64,000 nucleotides of DNA from Thalassotalea_A litorea. GTDB taxonomy: Bacteria > Pseudomonadota > Gammaproteobacteria > Enterobacterales > Alteromonadaceae. Shown in pieces: positions 7,765 through 16,761 of the stretch. The position numbers and the translations under genes are program-made. The stretch's first letter is position 1. Each line of letters opens with the position of its first letter. The notes beneath the pieces were generated by a model. The model worked only from the letters and a program-made list of their open reading frames with translations. It ran no database searches and was not told where the DNA came from. The stretch lies in NCBI RefSeq assembly GCF_043642205.1, contig NZ_JBHZSG010000013.1, positions 26,825 to 90,824 on the forward strand. Direction: 5' to 3'.

Positions 7765-9423
7765 ATGGCTTATCAATCTTCCTTGCAACGCTTTTTGCTG
7801 CATAGTCAACAAAATTCTGATAAAACGTTTTTAAATCAGCCGGTTGCTGGAAGTTGGCAACAATACAGTTTTAGCAATGTTGAACACCAAGCGCGAACAA
7901 TCGCCAAGGCACTGCAAAGCCAGGGATTAGTAGCCGGAGACAGGGTTGGGATCATTTCAAAAAACTGTGCTCACTGGTTTATTGCCGATCTTGCCATCAT
8001 GATGGCGGGGATGATATCTGTGCCTATTTATGCCACGGCCGGTGATAAAACCATCAGTTATGTCATTGACCATAGCGATATGAAGGCCTTGTTTGTCGGT
8101 CGCTTAGATGATTACCAGCCGCTACAACAAGTACTTAGTGATGAATTGCCCACCATCTCCATGCCATATCCGGAACTAGCCAATTTTTCCGGGAAGAATC
8201 ACCAAACCTGGGATGAGCAACTTGCCAGTCATCAACCCTTGCAGGACATTGCAACGCCAGACTTATCGGATACGATGACCATTTGCTATACATCAGGGAC
8301 CACCGGTAACCCAAAGGGCGTCGTTATCTCCTTTAAAAATATTGCTGCAGCTGCCAAAGCTGCCGTGGATGTTATTGGCATCGCTGATGCCGGGCCACAA
8401 CGAGTGGTGTCTTATTTACCTCTGGCACATATTACTGAGCGGGGACTGATTGAAGGGATCGCTTACGAGTTACCACTGCAAGTATTCTTTATCGATAACT
8501 TAGATACGTTCATTGATGATGTTCAACATGCTAAACCGACCTTCTTTTTATCGGTGCCACGACTGTGGGTGAAGTTCCAGGCGCAAATCCTTAAAGCCAT
8601 GCCCGAAAAGAAACTGAATCTGCTGTTATCACTACCGATAATTGGCAAACTCGTTGCAAAAAAAATTCGTACCAAACTCGGTCTGGAACAGGTTCAGGTA
8701 TTTGGCTGTGGCAGTGCGCCGGTATCCGAGGAGTTGTTAAAATGGTATCAACGCCTGGGAATGAATATTGGTGAAGGTTGGGGTATGACGGAAACCTCAG
8801 GGTTGTCCTGTGGTAATTTGCCATTCGATGAAAAGCGTATCGGTACCATTGGTAAAGCTCTGCCATGTGTTGAGATGAAACTTTCCGCTGAACAGGAGAT
8901 CATGATCCGTGGCGATGCGGTGTTTAGCGAGTATTACCTTGCGCCAGAAACGACCGAACAAGCGTTTACCGATGGCTGGTTCCATACCGGAGATAAGGGC
9001 GAAATGAGTGGCGACGGCGATTTTAAAATTGTTGGTCGGATTAAAGAGCAATTTAAAACGGCGAAAGGGAAATATGTGGTACCGGTACCGATAGAGCGAT
9101 TATTGTTGAGTAATAGCGCGTTAGAACAAGCCTGTGTGATAGGTTCGGGTATGAAACAGCCCATCGCCTTGGTGGTTATGAGTGAAAATGCGCCGCAATC
9201 TCAGGCTGAGCAAGTCACTCTTTTAACAACGTTACTGGAACAGGTAAATGCGGAGTTAGAGAGTCATCAACGGCTCGATTACATCATGGTTTGTTTGCAT
9301 TCCTGGAAACCAGAAAATGAACTTCTGACCCCAACATTAAAACTCAAACGTAATGAAATTGAGCAGTATTATGTACACAAGCTGCCAACTTCGGTGAAGC
9401 AACCGATTGTTTTTGAAAAATAG
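7765..9423 (+). CDS. Long-chain fatty acid--CoA ligase (AMP-binding family)
   Basis: Activates fatty acids to acyl-CoA through an acyl-AMP intermediate, probably at the inner membrane. The adenylate-forming P-loop YTSGTTGNPKG is at residues 175-185. A GWGMTETSG block (A5), GWFHTGDKG (A7) and the GRIKEQFKTAKGKYV hinge/A10-type region follow in order. The 552-aa length is slightly shorter than long-chain FAA1/FadD15-type enzymes (about 600), but all core motifs are present. The start at 7765 is preferred because AAAGGA lies 6 nt upstream; the ATG at 7759 abuts that site. It appears to be monocistronic. Chain-length preference cannot be read from sequence. Confidence 0.88.
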   Translation: MAYQSSLQRFLLHSQQNSDKTFLNQPVAGSWQQYSFSNVEHQARTIAKALQSQGLVAGDRVGIISKNCAHWFIADLAIMMAGMISVPIYATAGDKTISYVIDHSDMKALFVGRLDDYQPLQQVLSDELPTISMPYPELANFSGKNHQTWDEQLASHQPLQDIATPDLSDTMTICYTSGTTGNPKGVVISFKNIAAAAKAAVDVIGIADAGPQRVVSYLPLAHITERGLIEGIAYELPLQVFFIDNLDTFIDDVQHAKPTFFLSVPRLWVKFQAQILKAMPEKKLNLLLSLPIIGKLVAKKIRTKLGLEQVQVFGCGSAPVSEELLKWYQRLGMNIGEGWGMTETSGLSCGNLPFDEKRIGTIGKALPCVEMKLSAEQEIMIRGDAVFSEYYLAPETTEQAFTDGWFHTGDKGEMSGDGDFKIVGRIKEQFKTAKGKYVVPVPIERLLLSNSALEQACVIGSGMKQPIALVVMSENAPQSQAEQVTLLTTLLEQVNAELESHQRLDYIMVCLHSWKPENELLTPTLKLKRNEIEQYYVHKLPTSVKQPIVFEK

Positions 9424-9450
9424 TCTTATAGCAATGCCACTAAATGTGTT

Positions 9451-10503
9451 TTAGAACTGTGCGAGCCGCTGCCAGAACCAAAATGCGGCTATTGGCCCAA
9501 TAAAATAGGCTGCGAGTCGATAATAACGGCTTAAATCAACGACCTCCTCGTTCGGTTTGTTTGCATGAGTGATGTTTTTAAAGGGCCATGCAATAAGAAA
9601 TATCAGTGCAATAAACACTAATTGTCCCACTTCAATGCCAAGATTGAAAAACAACAAACTCAATATCTTATCTTGTTCGGGTAAGCCGATTTCGCTCAAT
9701 ACAGACGCAAAGCCAAACCCGTGCAATAGGCCAAAACTGATCGCCACGATTGCCGGATAGCGCCAGGTTAGGGTGGTGTCTTTGGGTTTGGTTAACTCTA
9801 CCGCAAGAAATATGATCGACAGTGCAATAATCGCTTCGATAGGGACGATATTGACTCGGATTAGACCAAGACTGGTCAGTCCAAGTGTTATGGAATGGGC
9901 TAGGGTAAATCCGGTTATCGTCCAAAATAATTTGCGCCAGCCGCGGGCAAAAAATATCAGGCATCCGACAAACAACAGATGATCAATGCCCATCCAAATA
10001 TGCTTGACCCCCAATTCGCCATAAGCAAACCAACTTTTATCGGAGCCTGTAGAAGAGATTAGTCGCCAGGTTTTTTGTTCTGGGCCTAACAACACCGTTT
10101 GTTTTGGCTGCGCTAACAATTGAATGTCAATCAGGCTGCTGATTGATGGGTTGGCAAATGGGTAGTCGATGGTAAACACATCATGGTCTGTGAATGCATC
10201 ACAGCGCAATTGCATTTGATAAATGCCTGCAGCGGTTATGTTTGCCTTTGATTGATTAAATTGGCAATTTTCCGGGGGCAAAATGTTCGGTTGATTGTCC
10301 CAGCTCAGACTTTGTGGTGAGCGCCAGTTTAGGGTGTAGCTGGCCTTATCGTCCTGAACAATCTTGATATACAAGGGGCGAGATTCATGGGCAAATACTT
10401 GTGCTGATGCTATCAGCCAAAACGCCAATAGGATAAGCACTGGTGTTTTTAGCTGATCAGCGATAAATCGACTCAGATTGTTTTGATGGTAGGTATGATT
10501 CAC
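9451..10503 (-). CDS. HupE/UreJ-family membrane protein with secreted N-terminal domain
   Basis: A signal peptide (about residues 1-40, ending near AQVFAHES) leads into a periplasmic beta-rich domain to about residue 150. Six or so membrane segments follow, beginning with GVKHIWMGIDHLLFVGC, the His/Asp-rich motif of the HupE/UreJ_2 family. Relatives are linked to nickel or cobalt handling, but the large subfamily with an extracytoplasmic domain has no proven substrate. The GTG start overlaps the upstream isomerase stop by 4 nt (GTGA), so translation is coupled. It is the last gene of a DUF3604-isomerase-HupE trio. Metal uptake or delivery for the secreted DUF3604 protein is an inference. Confidence 0.82.
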   Translation of the reverse strand: MNHTYHQNNLSRFIADQLKTPVLILLAFWLIASAQVFAHESRPLYIKIVQDDKASYTLNWRSPQSLSWDNQPNILPPENCQFNQSKANITAAGIYQMQLRCDAFTDHDVFTIDYPFANPSISSLIDIQLLAQPKQTVLLGPEQKTWRLISSTGSDKSWFAYGELGVKHIWMGIDHLLFVGCLIFFARGWRKLFWTITGFTLAHSITLGLTSLGLIRVNIVPIEAIIALSIIFLAVELTKPKDTTLTWRYPAIVAISFGLLHGFGFASVLSEIGLPEQDKILSLLFFNLGIEVGQLVFIALIFLIAWPFKNITHANKPNEEVVDLSRYYRLAAYFIGPIAAFWFWQRLAQF

Positions 10504-11372
10504 AGTTCAACCTTTGTCTGATATTGGTCGACAATTTTTTCTATGGATTGTTGTTTTTGTTGACGTAGTTGCTCTCGTAAATAGTCTTCTTTGACCTGTG
10601 CTTTTATTTCCGCAAATTCAGGATATTTTTCAGGTTGGCGTTTGAACACTTTAACAATGTGCCACCCATGAGGAGATTCAAACGGGCCTTGCCAAAGCGC
10701 TTCATTTACCGTGGTTTGGGTAAATAACTGTTGTGCAAAGGGATCACCAAAATGGCTGGCGACCAAAGATTGTGGGCGCTCTGCATAGTGTCGGTTGTAC
10801 ATAAATAAATCTTGTTTGATGGCTTTTGAGCCACTATCGCCATTATTTAATTGATCCAGTGCCTGTAAAGCTCGTTGTTGTGCAGATAATGATGTTGTTT
10901 TGCTGTCATTGGAAAAAAACTGGTGAGTAAAGGTAATGTAGTCAGGCTGAACGTAGTCTTGTTGATGTCCGTTAAAGTAAGCAATCAGGGTTTGCTCATT
11001 ATCCGGGTTATCTGCATTATCTGGCAGGTTAAAATCTTCAGCGATGTACTCCATTTTCTGGATTAAGCGTTTTTTAATGATGTAGTCATTTTTGTCGAGG
11101 TTTAATGACAGTGCCTGGCGATACAATGCTTCTTCTTGGGTATATTCCTTGATAAGCGCCTGCAATTTTTCCGGGGGGAGGTTGTTAAATGTCTTGTCTG
11201 CCTGTTGCGGGTCAAAAGCCTGATAGCGGTACTGCATAAAGGTCAGCAGATTTTTTTTATCCACCAATATGGTGTCAGTGCTATCATTAGATGACGCCTC
11301 AAAGGCCCAATAAATGAATCCTCCCAAGAGCAGGAAGTGCAGCAGTGGCTCGCGAAATAGTTGAGAAATCAT
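10500..11372 (-). CDS. Membrane-anchored parvulin-type peptidyl-prolyl cis-trans isomerase
   Basis: A periplasmic folding factor of the PpiC/SurA-like class. One hydrophobic anchor follows the start (LLHFLLLGGFIYWAF). A helical SurA-N-like region lies at about residues 40-125. A parvulin-like domain follows, with the diagnostic late motif GPFESPHGWHIVKV near residue 240. Of the adjacent ATG pair (11375/11372) I chose 11372 because CAAGG lies 6 nt upstream; an earlier frame start 16 codons up lacks a site. The gene lies between DUF3604 (147 nt beyond its stop, same strand) and HupE (4-nt overlap). It may be a dedicated chaperone for those two secreted proteins, which is inference. Confidence 0.83.
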   Translation of the reverse strand: MISQLFREPLLHFLLLGGFIYWAFEASSNDSTDTILVDKKNLLTFMQYRYQAFDPQQADKTFNNLPPEKLQALIKEYTQEEALYRQALSLNLDKNDYIIKKRLIQKMEYIAEDFNLPDNADNPDNEQTLIAYFNGHQQDYVQPDYITFTHQFFSNDSKTTSLSAQQRALQALDQLNNGDSGSKAIKQDLFMYNRHYAERPQSLVASHFGDPFAQQLFTQTTVNEALWQGPFESPHGWHIVKVFKRQPEKYPEFAEIKAQVKEDYLREQLRQQKQQSIEKIVDQYQTKVEL

Positions 11373-11567
11373 CATATACCTTGTTATTTTATTGATGAAT
11401 GTGGGAATGGCATCTTGCAACGATGGCTAAATAGCCCCTCCCAGATTTAACTTAATCTGACATAATATAACCGCGTTTACTGCATCTTTTGCAACACTGG
11501 TGTAACCATTTTATGGGGCTTGTACAGCTCCTTTGAAGCAACCCCCAGATTATTATCGATTCGCCCG

Positions 11568-13388
11568 CTATTTAGGGGTATACCAAATCGGTGAACTGTA
11601 GGCGCGTTCCTGGATCACTGCATCGTATTCTTCGGGGTGCTCAATGCCTAACGCCAATGCATCAAAGAGTGTATGACGAGGCGTTGGAATTTGCAGAACC
11701 CGGACATAGTAAAAGGCTCGCATATCAGGATCAAAATCCACATCTTCCCAGACAACGGTTAACTGCTCGGTACCTATGTCATTGGTATACAACCCAGTAT
11801 CCATGTCAACGGTATTACCAACTGCCTCGATGCTGCCATCGCTGGATTGTTTGCGTTCACCTGACCAGGCGACGTTATAAACTTTCTCTTGAGCTTTACC
11901 GGAATCATCAACCCAACCTTTAACAACCTGTACTCGGTCGAGATTTGCATCAACAGGGTCTTTTACCGCCTGAATCAACAATTTTGGGTTATCGCGTTTA
12001 CCCGCAGGAGGTAAATCGCTACCCATAGGAACGCCTTTGTCATAGCCAATGTTGGCTAAATCCGCAGATTCGGCATCGTTGTCTTTAAAGTCATAGCCGG
12101 CAAAAACTCTAAGCTTGATTCGCGGTCCTGACGTACCATAAACTTCTTTGCGCTTAAATGCTTCGACAATGGCTTCACGGGTATTCTCCTTAGCCCACAC
12201 CGCAGCCAAACCCGATGCTGACATATCCCAACCCGTTACGCCTGGCGCCCCTTCGAGATCTTTGCCTTCTGGTTTTGAATCAATAGAAAATTTACCCCAG
12301 AAGTTATCCTCTTCGGAACTTGCAAGGCCTGTGTGTGCGTCAGTTGAACCGACAAGACCTGCCTTATAAGGGTTTACGCCAACGTTTTGCTCGATTTCCA
12401 ATCCTCGCATAAGGGCACTGCGCACGTAACTTGCCGCAGGATCTGCTTCTCTTTCTTCCTCTGTGCCACCGACTTTAATTAAGTGTTCATAGGTTTCGAA
12501 ATCGGCAAATTCATCATCCGGAGACAACTCGCTCTTGGTTTCTGAATCCCCTTTAATTTGGGTGATTTCGATAACGGGTTCCCAGCGAATACGGGTTTTC
12601 GCGTATTCTTTGGTGATGGCATTACCATCACTGTCGACGTTTTGGAACATTAGATCATTGGAAATGTTGGAGCCATGTGGAATCGCAACAAAATTTGCCC
12701 CGGTTTCTTCCGCCGTTTTTTCCAGCCAATTCCACAAATCTTCCGGGCGGTCACTTTCAAACGCGCTGTAGGGGGTAAATTTTTCCGCCACGGACGCATC
12801 TTCCGGCATAAACACGACTCGGTGTAAGTTGGAACCATTTGGCAATGAACTCCACTCCCAACCGATCAAGGCGGTAAATTTGCCCGGTTCGTTATGTTTT
12901 TCTGCTGCCTCGTAAATTTGTTTCCAGACCGTATCCCGTACCCGTTGACTATGTAGTTCCATATTAGGTTTAGCGGCATTAACGTCGGCAATTAATTCAA
13001 AGAATACGTCGGTGCCTTTGCCATCTTTAATCATCTCGATATAACGTGCACCGGTTTTCGTTTTTGATAATTCTTCATCACCATCCCAAAGCATTTTGGG
13101 TACACCGGCGTACTCTGCGTGATCGGTTACTGCCAGAAAATCTAAGGGTGTATGCAATCTAACTTTCGCTCTAGTGTCATCAGACATTACCGGCATGCCT
13201 TTGGCAAATCGGTAAGCGGTATCGGGATCGACATTGGTGTTCTTGTTAACGTAGGCATCTGGGGATAAATTGGTATGTAGATGAGTGTCGCCCCAGAGTA
13301 ATACCGTCGGACCATCGCTTTCATTGGCAAATACCTGCAACGAGGAGGACAATGCGAGTAGGGCGAACGTGGATGTTAAGGTTTTCAT
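11568..13388 (-). CDS. DUF3604 family secreted PHP-like metalloprotein
   Basis: A 606-aa exported protein with a signal peptide cleaved near ANES (about residue 22). The mature part resembles PHP-type metal-dependent phosphoesterases: GDTHLHTNLS (an HxH metal motif), FLAVTDHAEY, VAIPHGSN and GSTDAHTG appear in the expected order. DUF3604 proteins are abundant in marine bacteria and their substrate is unknown. Full length and an intact metal motif set argue for an active periplasmic or secreted hydrolase. It heads a minus-strand group with a parvulin isomerase and a HupE-like protein, a combination I recall from other marine gammaproteobacteria. The exact reaction is unassigned. Confidence 0.85.
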   Translation of the reverse strand: MKTLTSTFALLALSSSLQVFANESDGPTVLLWGDTHLHTNLSPDAYVNKNTNVDPDTAYRFAKGMPVMSDDTRAKVRLHTPLDFLAVTDHAEYAGVPKMLWDGDEELSKTKTGARYIEMIKDGKGTDVFFELIADVNAAKPNMELHSQRVRDTVWKQIYEAAEKHNEPGKFTALIGWEWSSLPNGSNLHRVVFMPEDASVAEKFTPYSAFESDRPEDLWNWLEKTAEETGANFVAIPHGSNISNDLMFQNVDSDGNAITKEYAKTRIRWEPVIEITQIKGDSETKSELSPDDEFADFETYEHLIKVGGTEEEREADPAASYVRSALMRGLEIEQNVGVNPYKAGLVGSTDAHTGLASSEEDNFWGKFSIDSKPEGKDLEGAPGVTGWDMSASGLAAVWAKENTREAIVEAFKRKEVYGTSGPRIKLRVFAGYDFKDNDAESADLANIGYDKGVPMGSDLPPAGKRDNPKLLIQAVKDPVDANLDRVQVVKGWVDDSGKAQEKVYNVAWSGERKQSSDGSIEAVGNTVDMDTGLYTNDIGTEQLTVVWEDVDFDPDMRAFYYVRVLQIPTPRHTLFDALALGIEHPEEYDAVIQERAYSSPIWYTPK

Positions 13389-13851
13389 ATCACACCTGAA
13401 TATTTCGGCTCAGTTGCGGTTTCCGGTTGCAACATTGCGTTTATGTAATGCATAACCCCAGCATCCAATTTATAGGGGAATAGATAAGATAATAAAATGC
13501 CAACGTCGTGATTCATTGTGTCACTCTGTAAACCAATGACATTTTTTCACGTGACATGTTTAGCCGATTGCATCTTTAGCAAATGCCATTAGCCATTTGG
13601 TGTTGGATTTTAATAACTCTTTTTGATAGCTGATGAAATCGCTACGCTTTTCTCATTACTATGCTTATTAAAAATAATCCAATGGCTTGATTTTTCCATC
13701 TTTTAACGAAAATAAATCAAAATAAACGGAGTTGAAAACACCTAGAATTTTCTGGATGTAGGAGATATGCCAGAGGGTGTAGTTGAAAGCTGAAAGCTGA
13801 AAGTGAGAGCGAAAAGAGCTACGTCGTCACAAGGATTGCCAGAAGCGGTTT
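13389..13851. other. Intergenic region upstream of the DUF3604 gene
   Basis: About 460 AT-rich bases with no supported gene. A short direct repeat (two copies of GAAAGCT) lies near 13785-13802. The right part runs into a MITE-like element. The DUF3604 promoter should lie in the first 150 bases. Confidence 0.45.
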
Positions 13852-14116
13852 ATACCAATCACATTAAGTTTGTGCACAACTCAGAGTTAGGGCCGAGGTT
13901 CATTTACAACATAGATTTTATTGATATAGTCATTCTATATTAATGAAATATAGGGCAGTAAATGGGCCTCTCACTAACTCCCTGCGGGTGAGTTTTAAAG
14001 GCATTTATGCTGCGTTACTGATTTTGACAATGGAGCGACCATTCTCTGCAATCAAAGCCTTGCCTAAAAGCCTTTAAATTCTCACTGAGTGAGCAATAAT
14101 TTAATGTGATTGGTAT
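13852..14116 (+). mobile_element. MITE-like element, full copy 2
   Basis: A 265-bp copy with the same ends as copy 1 (ATACCAATCACATTAA on the left, TTAATGTGATTGGTAT on the right) but inverted relative to it. The interior includes the subterminal CTCACTGAGTGAG palindrome. It lies just past the ychF terminator (minus strand). It has no coding capacity. Confidence 0.85.
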
Positions 14117-14140
14117 TATTAAAAACCGTTCAAAACAAAA

Positions 14141-14162
14141 CAACCGGCATCAAGCCGGTTGT
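14141..14162 (-). terminator. Rho-independent terminator of ychF
   Basis: A CAACCGGC/GCCGGTTG stem with a 6-nt loop is followed on the minus strand by a T-rich run (TTGTTTTGTTTT), 21 nt past the ychF stop. Confidence 0.8.
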
Positions 14163-14182
14163 TGTCGAGAAGGTTTTATCCG

Positions 14183-15274
14183 TTAAACGTTGAAACGGAA
14201 GTGAACCACATCGCCGTCTTTTACAAGGTAGTCCTTACCTTCCAAACGCCATTTACCGGCTTCTTTTGCACCGGATTCACCATTACACTCAACGAAATCG
14301 TCATATCCTACCACTTCGGCACGGATGAAACCTTTTTCAAAGTCAGTATGGATAACACCAGCCGCTTGTGGTGCGGTTGCGTTAACTTTTACGGTCCAGG
14401 CGCGAACTTCTTTAACGCCAGCGGTAAAATAGGTTTGCAAGTGCAACAGGCTGTAGCCAGAATTAATAACGCGGTTAAGACCAGGCTCGGTTAAGCCCAT
14501 CTCTGCCATAAATTCAACGCGATCTTCCTCGTCCATCTCAGCAAGTTCGCCTTCGATTTCCGCGCAGACAGGTACGACAACCGCCCCTTCTTTTTCGGCA
14601 ATTGCACGCACCTGGTCAAGGTATGGGTTATTTTCAAAGCCATCGTCATTGACATTAGCAATGTACATGGTTGGTTTGGCGGTTAAAAAGTTAAGGTAGG
14701 CAACCGCAGCTTTTTCTTCTTTGCTTAAATCCAAAGAGCGGATCATTTCGCCCTGTTCAACATGAGCTAGAATTTTTTCTAAAACCGGGATTTCAAATTT
14801 TGCATCTTTATCGCCACCTTTGGCGCGTTTTGCCTGACGCTGGATGGCACGTTCCGCGGTTTCCATATCCGAAAGGGCAAGCTCAGTATTGATAACATCA
14901 ATATCTTCAACAGGATCCACTTTACCCGAGACATGAACAATATTATCGTTCTCAAAACAACGCACAACGTGACCGATGGCGTCTGTTTCGCGGATGTTAG
15001 CCAGGAACTTATTACCCAGACCTTCACCTTTTGACGCGCCCGCAACCAAACCGGCGATGTCAACGAATTCCATCGTGGTAGCAATAACACGTTCTGGATT
15101 TACAATCTTTGCCAGTTTATCCAGACGAGGGTCCGGTACCGGAACAACCCCGGTATTTGGTTCTATGGTACAGAACGGAAAGTTTGCGGCTTCGATGCCC
15201 GCTTTGGTCAGTGCGTTAAACAGGGTAGATTTGCCAACATTAGGTAATCCAACAATACCGCATTTAAATCCCAT
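14183..15274 (-). CDS. ychF: Redox-responsive ATPase YchF/OLA1
   Basis: A universally conserved P-loop protein of the Obg-related family that binds ribosomes, prefers ATP and is involved in the oxidative-stress response. The G1 motif GLPNVGKS is at residues 9-16. The G4 equivalent is NVNDDG rather than NKxD, as expected for the ATP-preferring YchF group. The C-terminal TGS-like domain ends in KDGDVVHFRFNV. Start at 15274 (MGFKCGIVG) matches the family and has AGGA upstream; a frame extension of 26 residues was discarded. It follows pth by 19 nt, the classic pth-ychF pair. Confidence 0.96.
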   Translation of the reverse strand: MGFKCGIVGLPNVGKSTLFNALTKAGIEAANFPFCTIEPNTGVVPVPDPRLDKLAKIVNPERVIATTMEFVDIAGLVAGASKGEGLGNKFLANIRETDAIGHVVRCFENDNIVHVSGKVDPVEDIDVINTELALSDMETAERAIQRQAKRAKGGDKDAKFEIPVLEKILAHVEQGEMIRSLDLSKEEKAAVAYLNFLTAKPTMYIANVNDDGFENNPYLDQVRAIAEKEGAVVVPVCAEIEGELAEMDEEDRVEFMAEMGLTEPGLNRVINSGYSLLHLQTYFTAGVKEVRAWTVKVNATAPQAAGVIHTDFEKGFIRAEVVGYDDFVECNGESGAKEAGKWRLEGKDYLVKDGDVVHFRFNV

Positions 15275-15293
15275 GATAAATTCCTGTAGATAA

Positions 15294-15887
15294 TCAGCTT
15301 GTCGCTTTGAAAGTGTGAAGTCGGTTTTGGGCTTTTTTAAGATCTTGCTCAAGCCAGATTGAAAAACAACGGCTGGCTTCGTCTATTGCCTGATCGAGCA
15401 GACCTTGTTCGGCTTGAGGTGCTTTACCCAATACAAACCCTGTCACCCGGTCTCTGTGTCCCGGATGGCCAATGCCAATCCGCAACCGATAAAAATCTTT
15501 ATTGTTTGCCATACGCGCGATAATGTCGCGCAGACCATTGTGGCCACCATGTCCGCCACCTTGCTTAATTTTTACCACACCGGGATCGAGATCCAGCTCA
15601 TCGTGAGCAACCAGAATATCGGCAACCGGAATTTTGAAAAAATTAGCCAGTGCCGCCACAGATTGACCGCTACGATTCATAAATGTGGTTGGGATCAGCA
15701 GGTGTACTAATTGATTGGCAATTAAGCCTTTGCCATAAAGGCCAAAGTATTTAGTGTTCGGAGACAGGGTAATATTATGCATGCGGGCGAGTTCTTCTAC
15801 GAACCAGACACCAGCATTATGGCGAGTCTTGGAGTATTCGGGGCCTGGATTACCCAGGCCCACAACCAATTGAATATTAGTCGTCAA
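15294..15887 (-). CDS. pth: Peptidyl-tRNA hydrolase
   Basis: Cleaves peptidyl-tRNA released by stalled ribosomes, recycling tRNA in the cytoplasm. The conserved N-terminus VGLGNPGPEYSKTRHNAG gives the catalytic His at residue 23, and VAHDELDLDPG and GGGHGGHNGLRD follow as usual. The 197-aa length is standard. The start is a TTG with AGGA about 8 nt upstream. It sits 16 nt after rplY and 19 nt before ychF, so the three form one operon. Confidence 0.96.
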   Translation of the reverse strand: MTTNIQLVVGLGNPGPEYSKTRHNAGVWFVEELARMHNITLSPNTKYFGLYGKGLIANQLVHLLIPTTFMNRSGQSVAALANFFKIPVADILVAHDELDLDPGVVKIKQGGGHGGHNGLRDIIARMANNKDFYRLRIGIGHPGHRDRVTGFVLGKAPQAEQGLLDQAIDEASRCFSIWLEQDLKKAQNRLHTFKATS

Positions 15888-15903
15888 GGAGATTCCTCAG
15901 CGA

Positions 15904-16536
15904 TTATTCTTCAGTGGTTTCTTCGCTGCTTGCTTCATCAGCTGCATCGTCATCACTGCCGCTGCCGCCTTTAGGAGCACTAGCTGTAACAACAGCCTGG
16001 TCGTGGTCTTCACCTTTTGACAACTCAACAGATGTTACGCCTTTTGGAAGCGCGATGTCTGATAAGTGAATAGTTTGACCAATTTCCAAGTCTTTCACGT
16101 CAACTTCGATGAACTCAGGAAGGTTTGCTGGTAAACAGGTTACTTCGATTTCGTTCGCAGAGTGAGTGATAACCGCACCAGTTTTTGCAACTACGTCTTC
16201 GTTGATGAAGTGTAGAGGAACATTCGTGTGTAGCTCTTTCTTAGCATCAACACGCAAGAAGTCCATGTGCATGATTTGCGGCTTGAATGGGTGACGTTGC
16301 ATATCTTTGATTACAACTTCAACCGGGTCTTTGCCGATGTTCAACGTTAATACGTGCGAGTAAAACGCTTCTTCTTCCTGTGCACGGAAAACTTTGTTGT
16401 GCGCAAGAGTGATAGATACTGGCTCTTGGCCTGCACCGTAAACGATAGCTGGAACTTTGTTCGCATGACGTAGGCGGCGGCTCGCACCTTTCCCCATGTC
16501 AGTACGCACTTCAGCATCTAATGTGAATAAATCCAT
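15904..16536 (-). CDS. rplY: 50S ribosomal protein L25/general stress protein Ctc (long form)
   Basis: Binds 5S rRNA in the large ribosomal subunit. The N-terminal L25 domain (about residues 1-95) is followed by the beta-rich TL5/CTC C-terminal domain (about 96-185) and an acidic, Ser/Glu-rich tail of some 20 residues. The 210-aa length is the Ctc-type long form rather than the 94-aa E. coli form. It is the first gene of the rplY-pth-ychF operon and has AT-rich promoter sequence upstream. The tail is low-complexity and probably disordered. Confidence 0.94.
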   Translation of the reverse strand: MDLFTLDAEVRTDMGKGASRRLRHANKVPAIVYGAGQEPVSITLAHNKVFRAQEEEAFYSHVLTLNIGKDPVEVVIKDMQRHPFKPQIMHMDFLRVDAKKELHTNVPLHFINEDVVAKTGAVITHSANEIEVTCLPANLPEFIEVDVKDLEIGQTIHLSDIALPKGVTSVELSKGEDHDQAVVTASAPKGGSGSDDDAADEASSEETTEE

Positions 16537-16697
16537 AGTAATGTACTCAATTTAAAGTAAAATTTAATTATTTTTCGCGACCAAAAAATAATCTCTAACC
16601 CTTCCGCAGAAGGGGGCTTTTCAACAAAGGACAGATCCTATTGCTAAAAAGGCGCGGCATGATAACACTTTGTTGAGAAATTTCACACCCTAAAAAT

Positions 16698-16726
16698 AAA
16701 AAAGCACGCCGGATGCGTGCTTTTTC
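16698..16726 (-). terminator. Rho-independent terminator of prs
   Basis: An AAAAAGCACGC/GCGTGCTTTTT stem with a 5-nt loop lies 36 nt past the prs stop and reads correctly with a T-run on the minus strand. Confidence 0.88.
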
Positions 16727-16761
16727 TAAAAATATTGAATATCGCCAGTTAAAACCTGAGG

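Noticed and set aside
14159..14494. Plus-strand frame opposite ychF
   Set aside because: Antisense shadow of the conserved ychF C-terminus.
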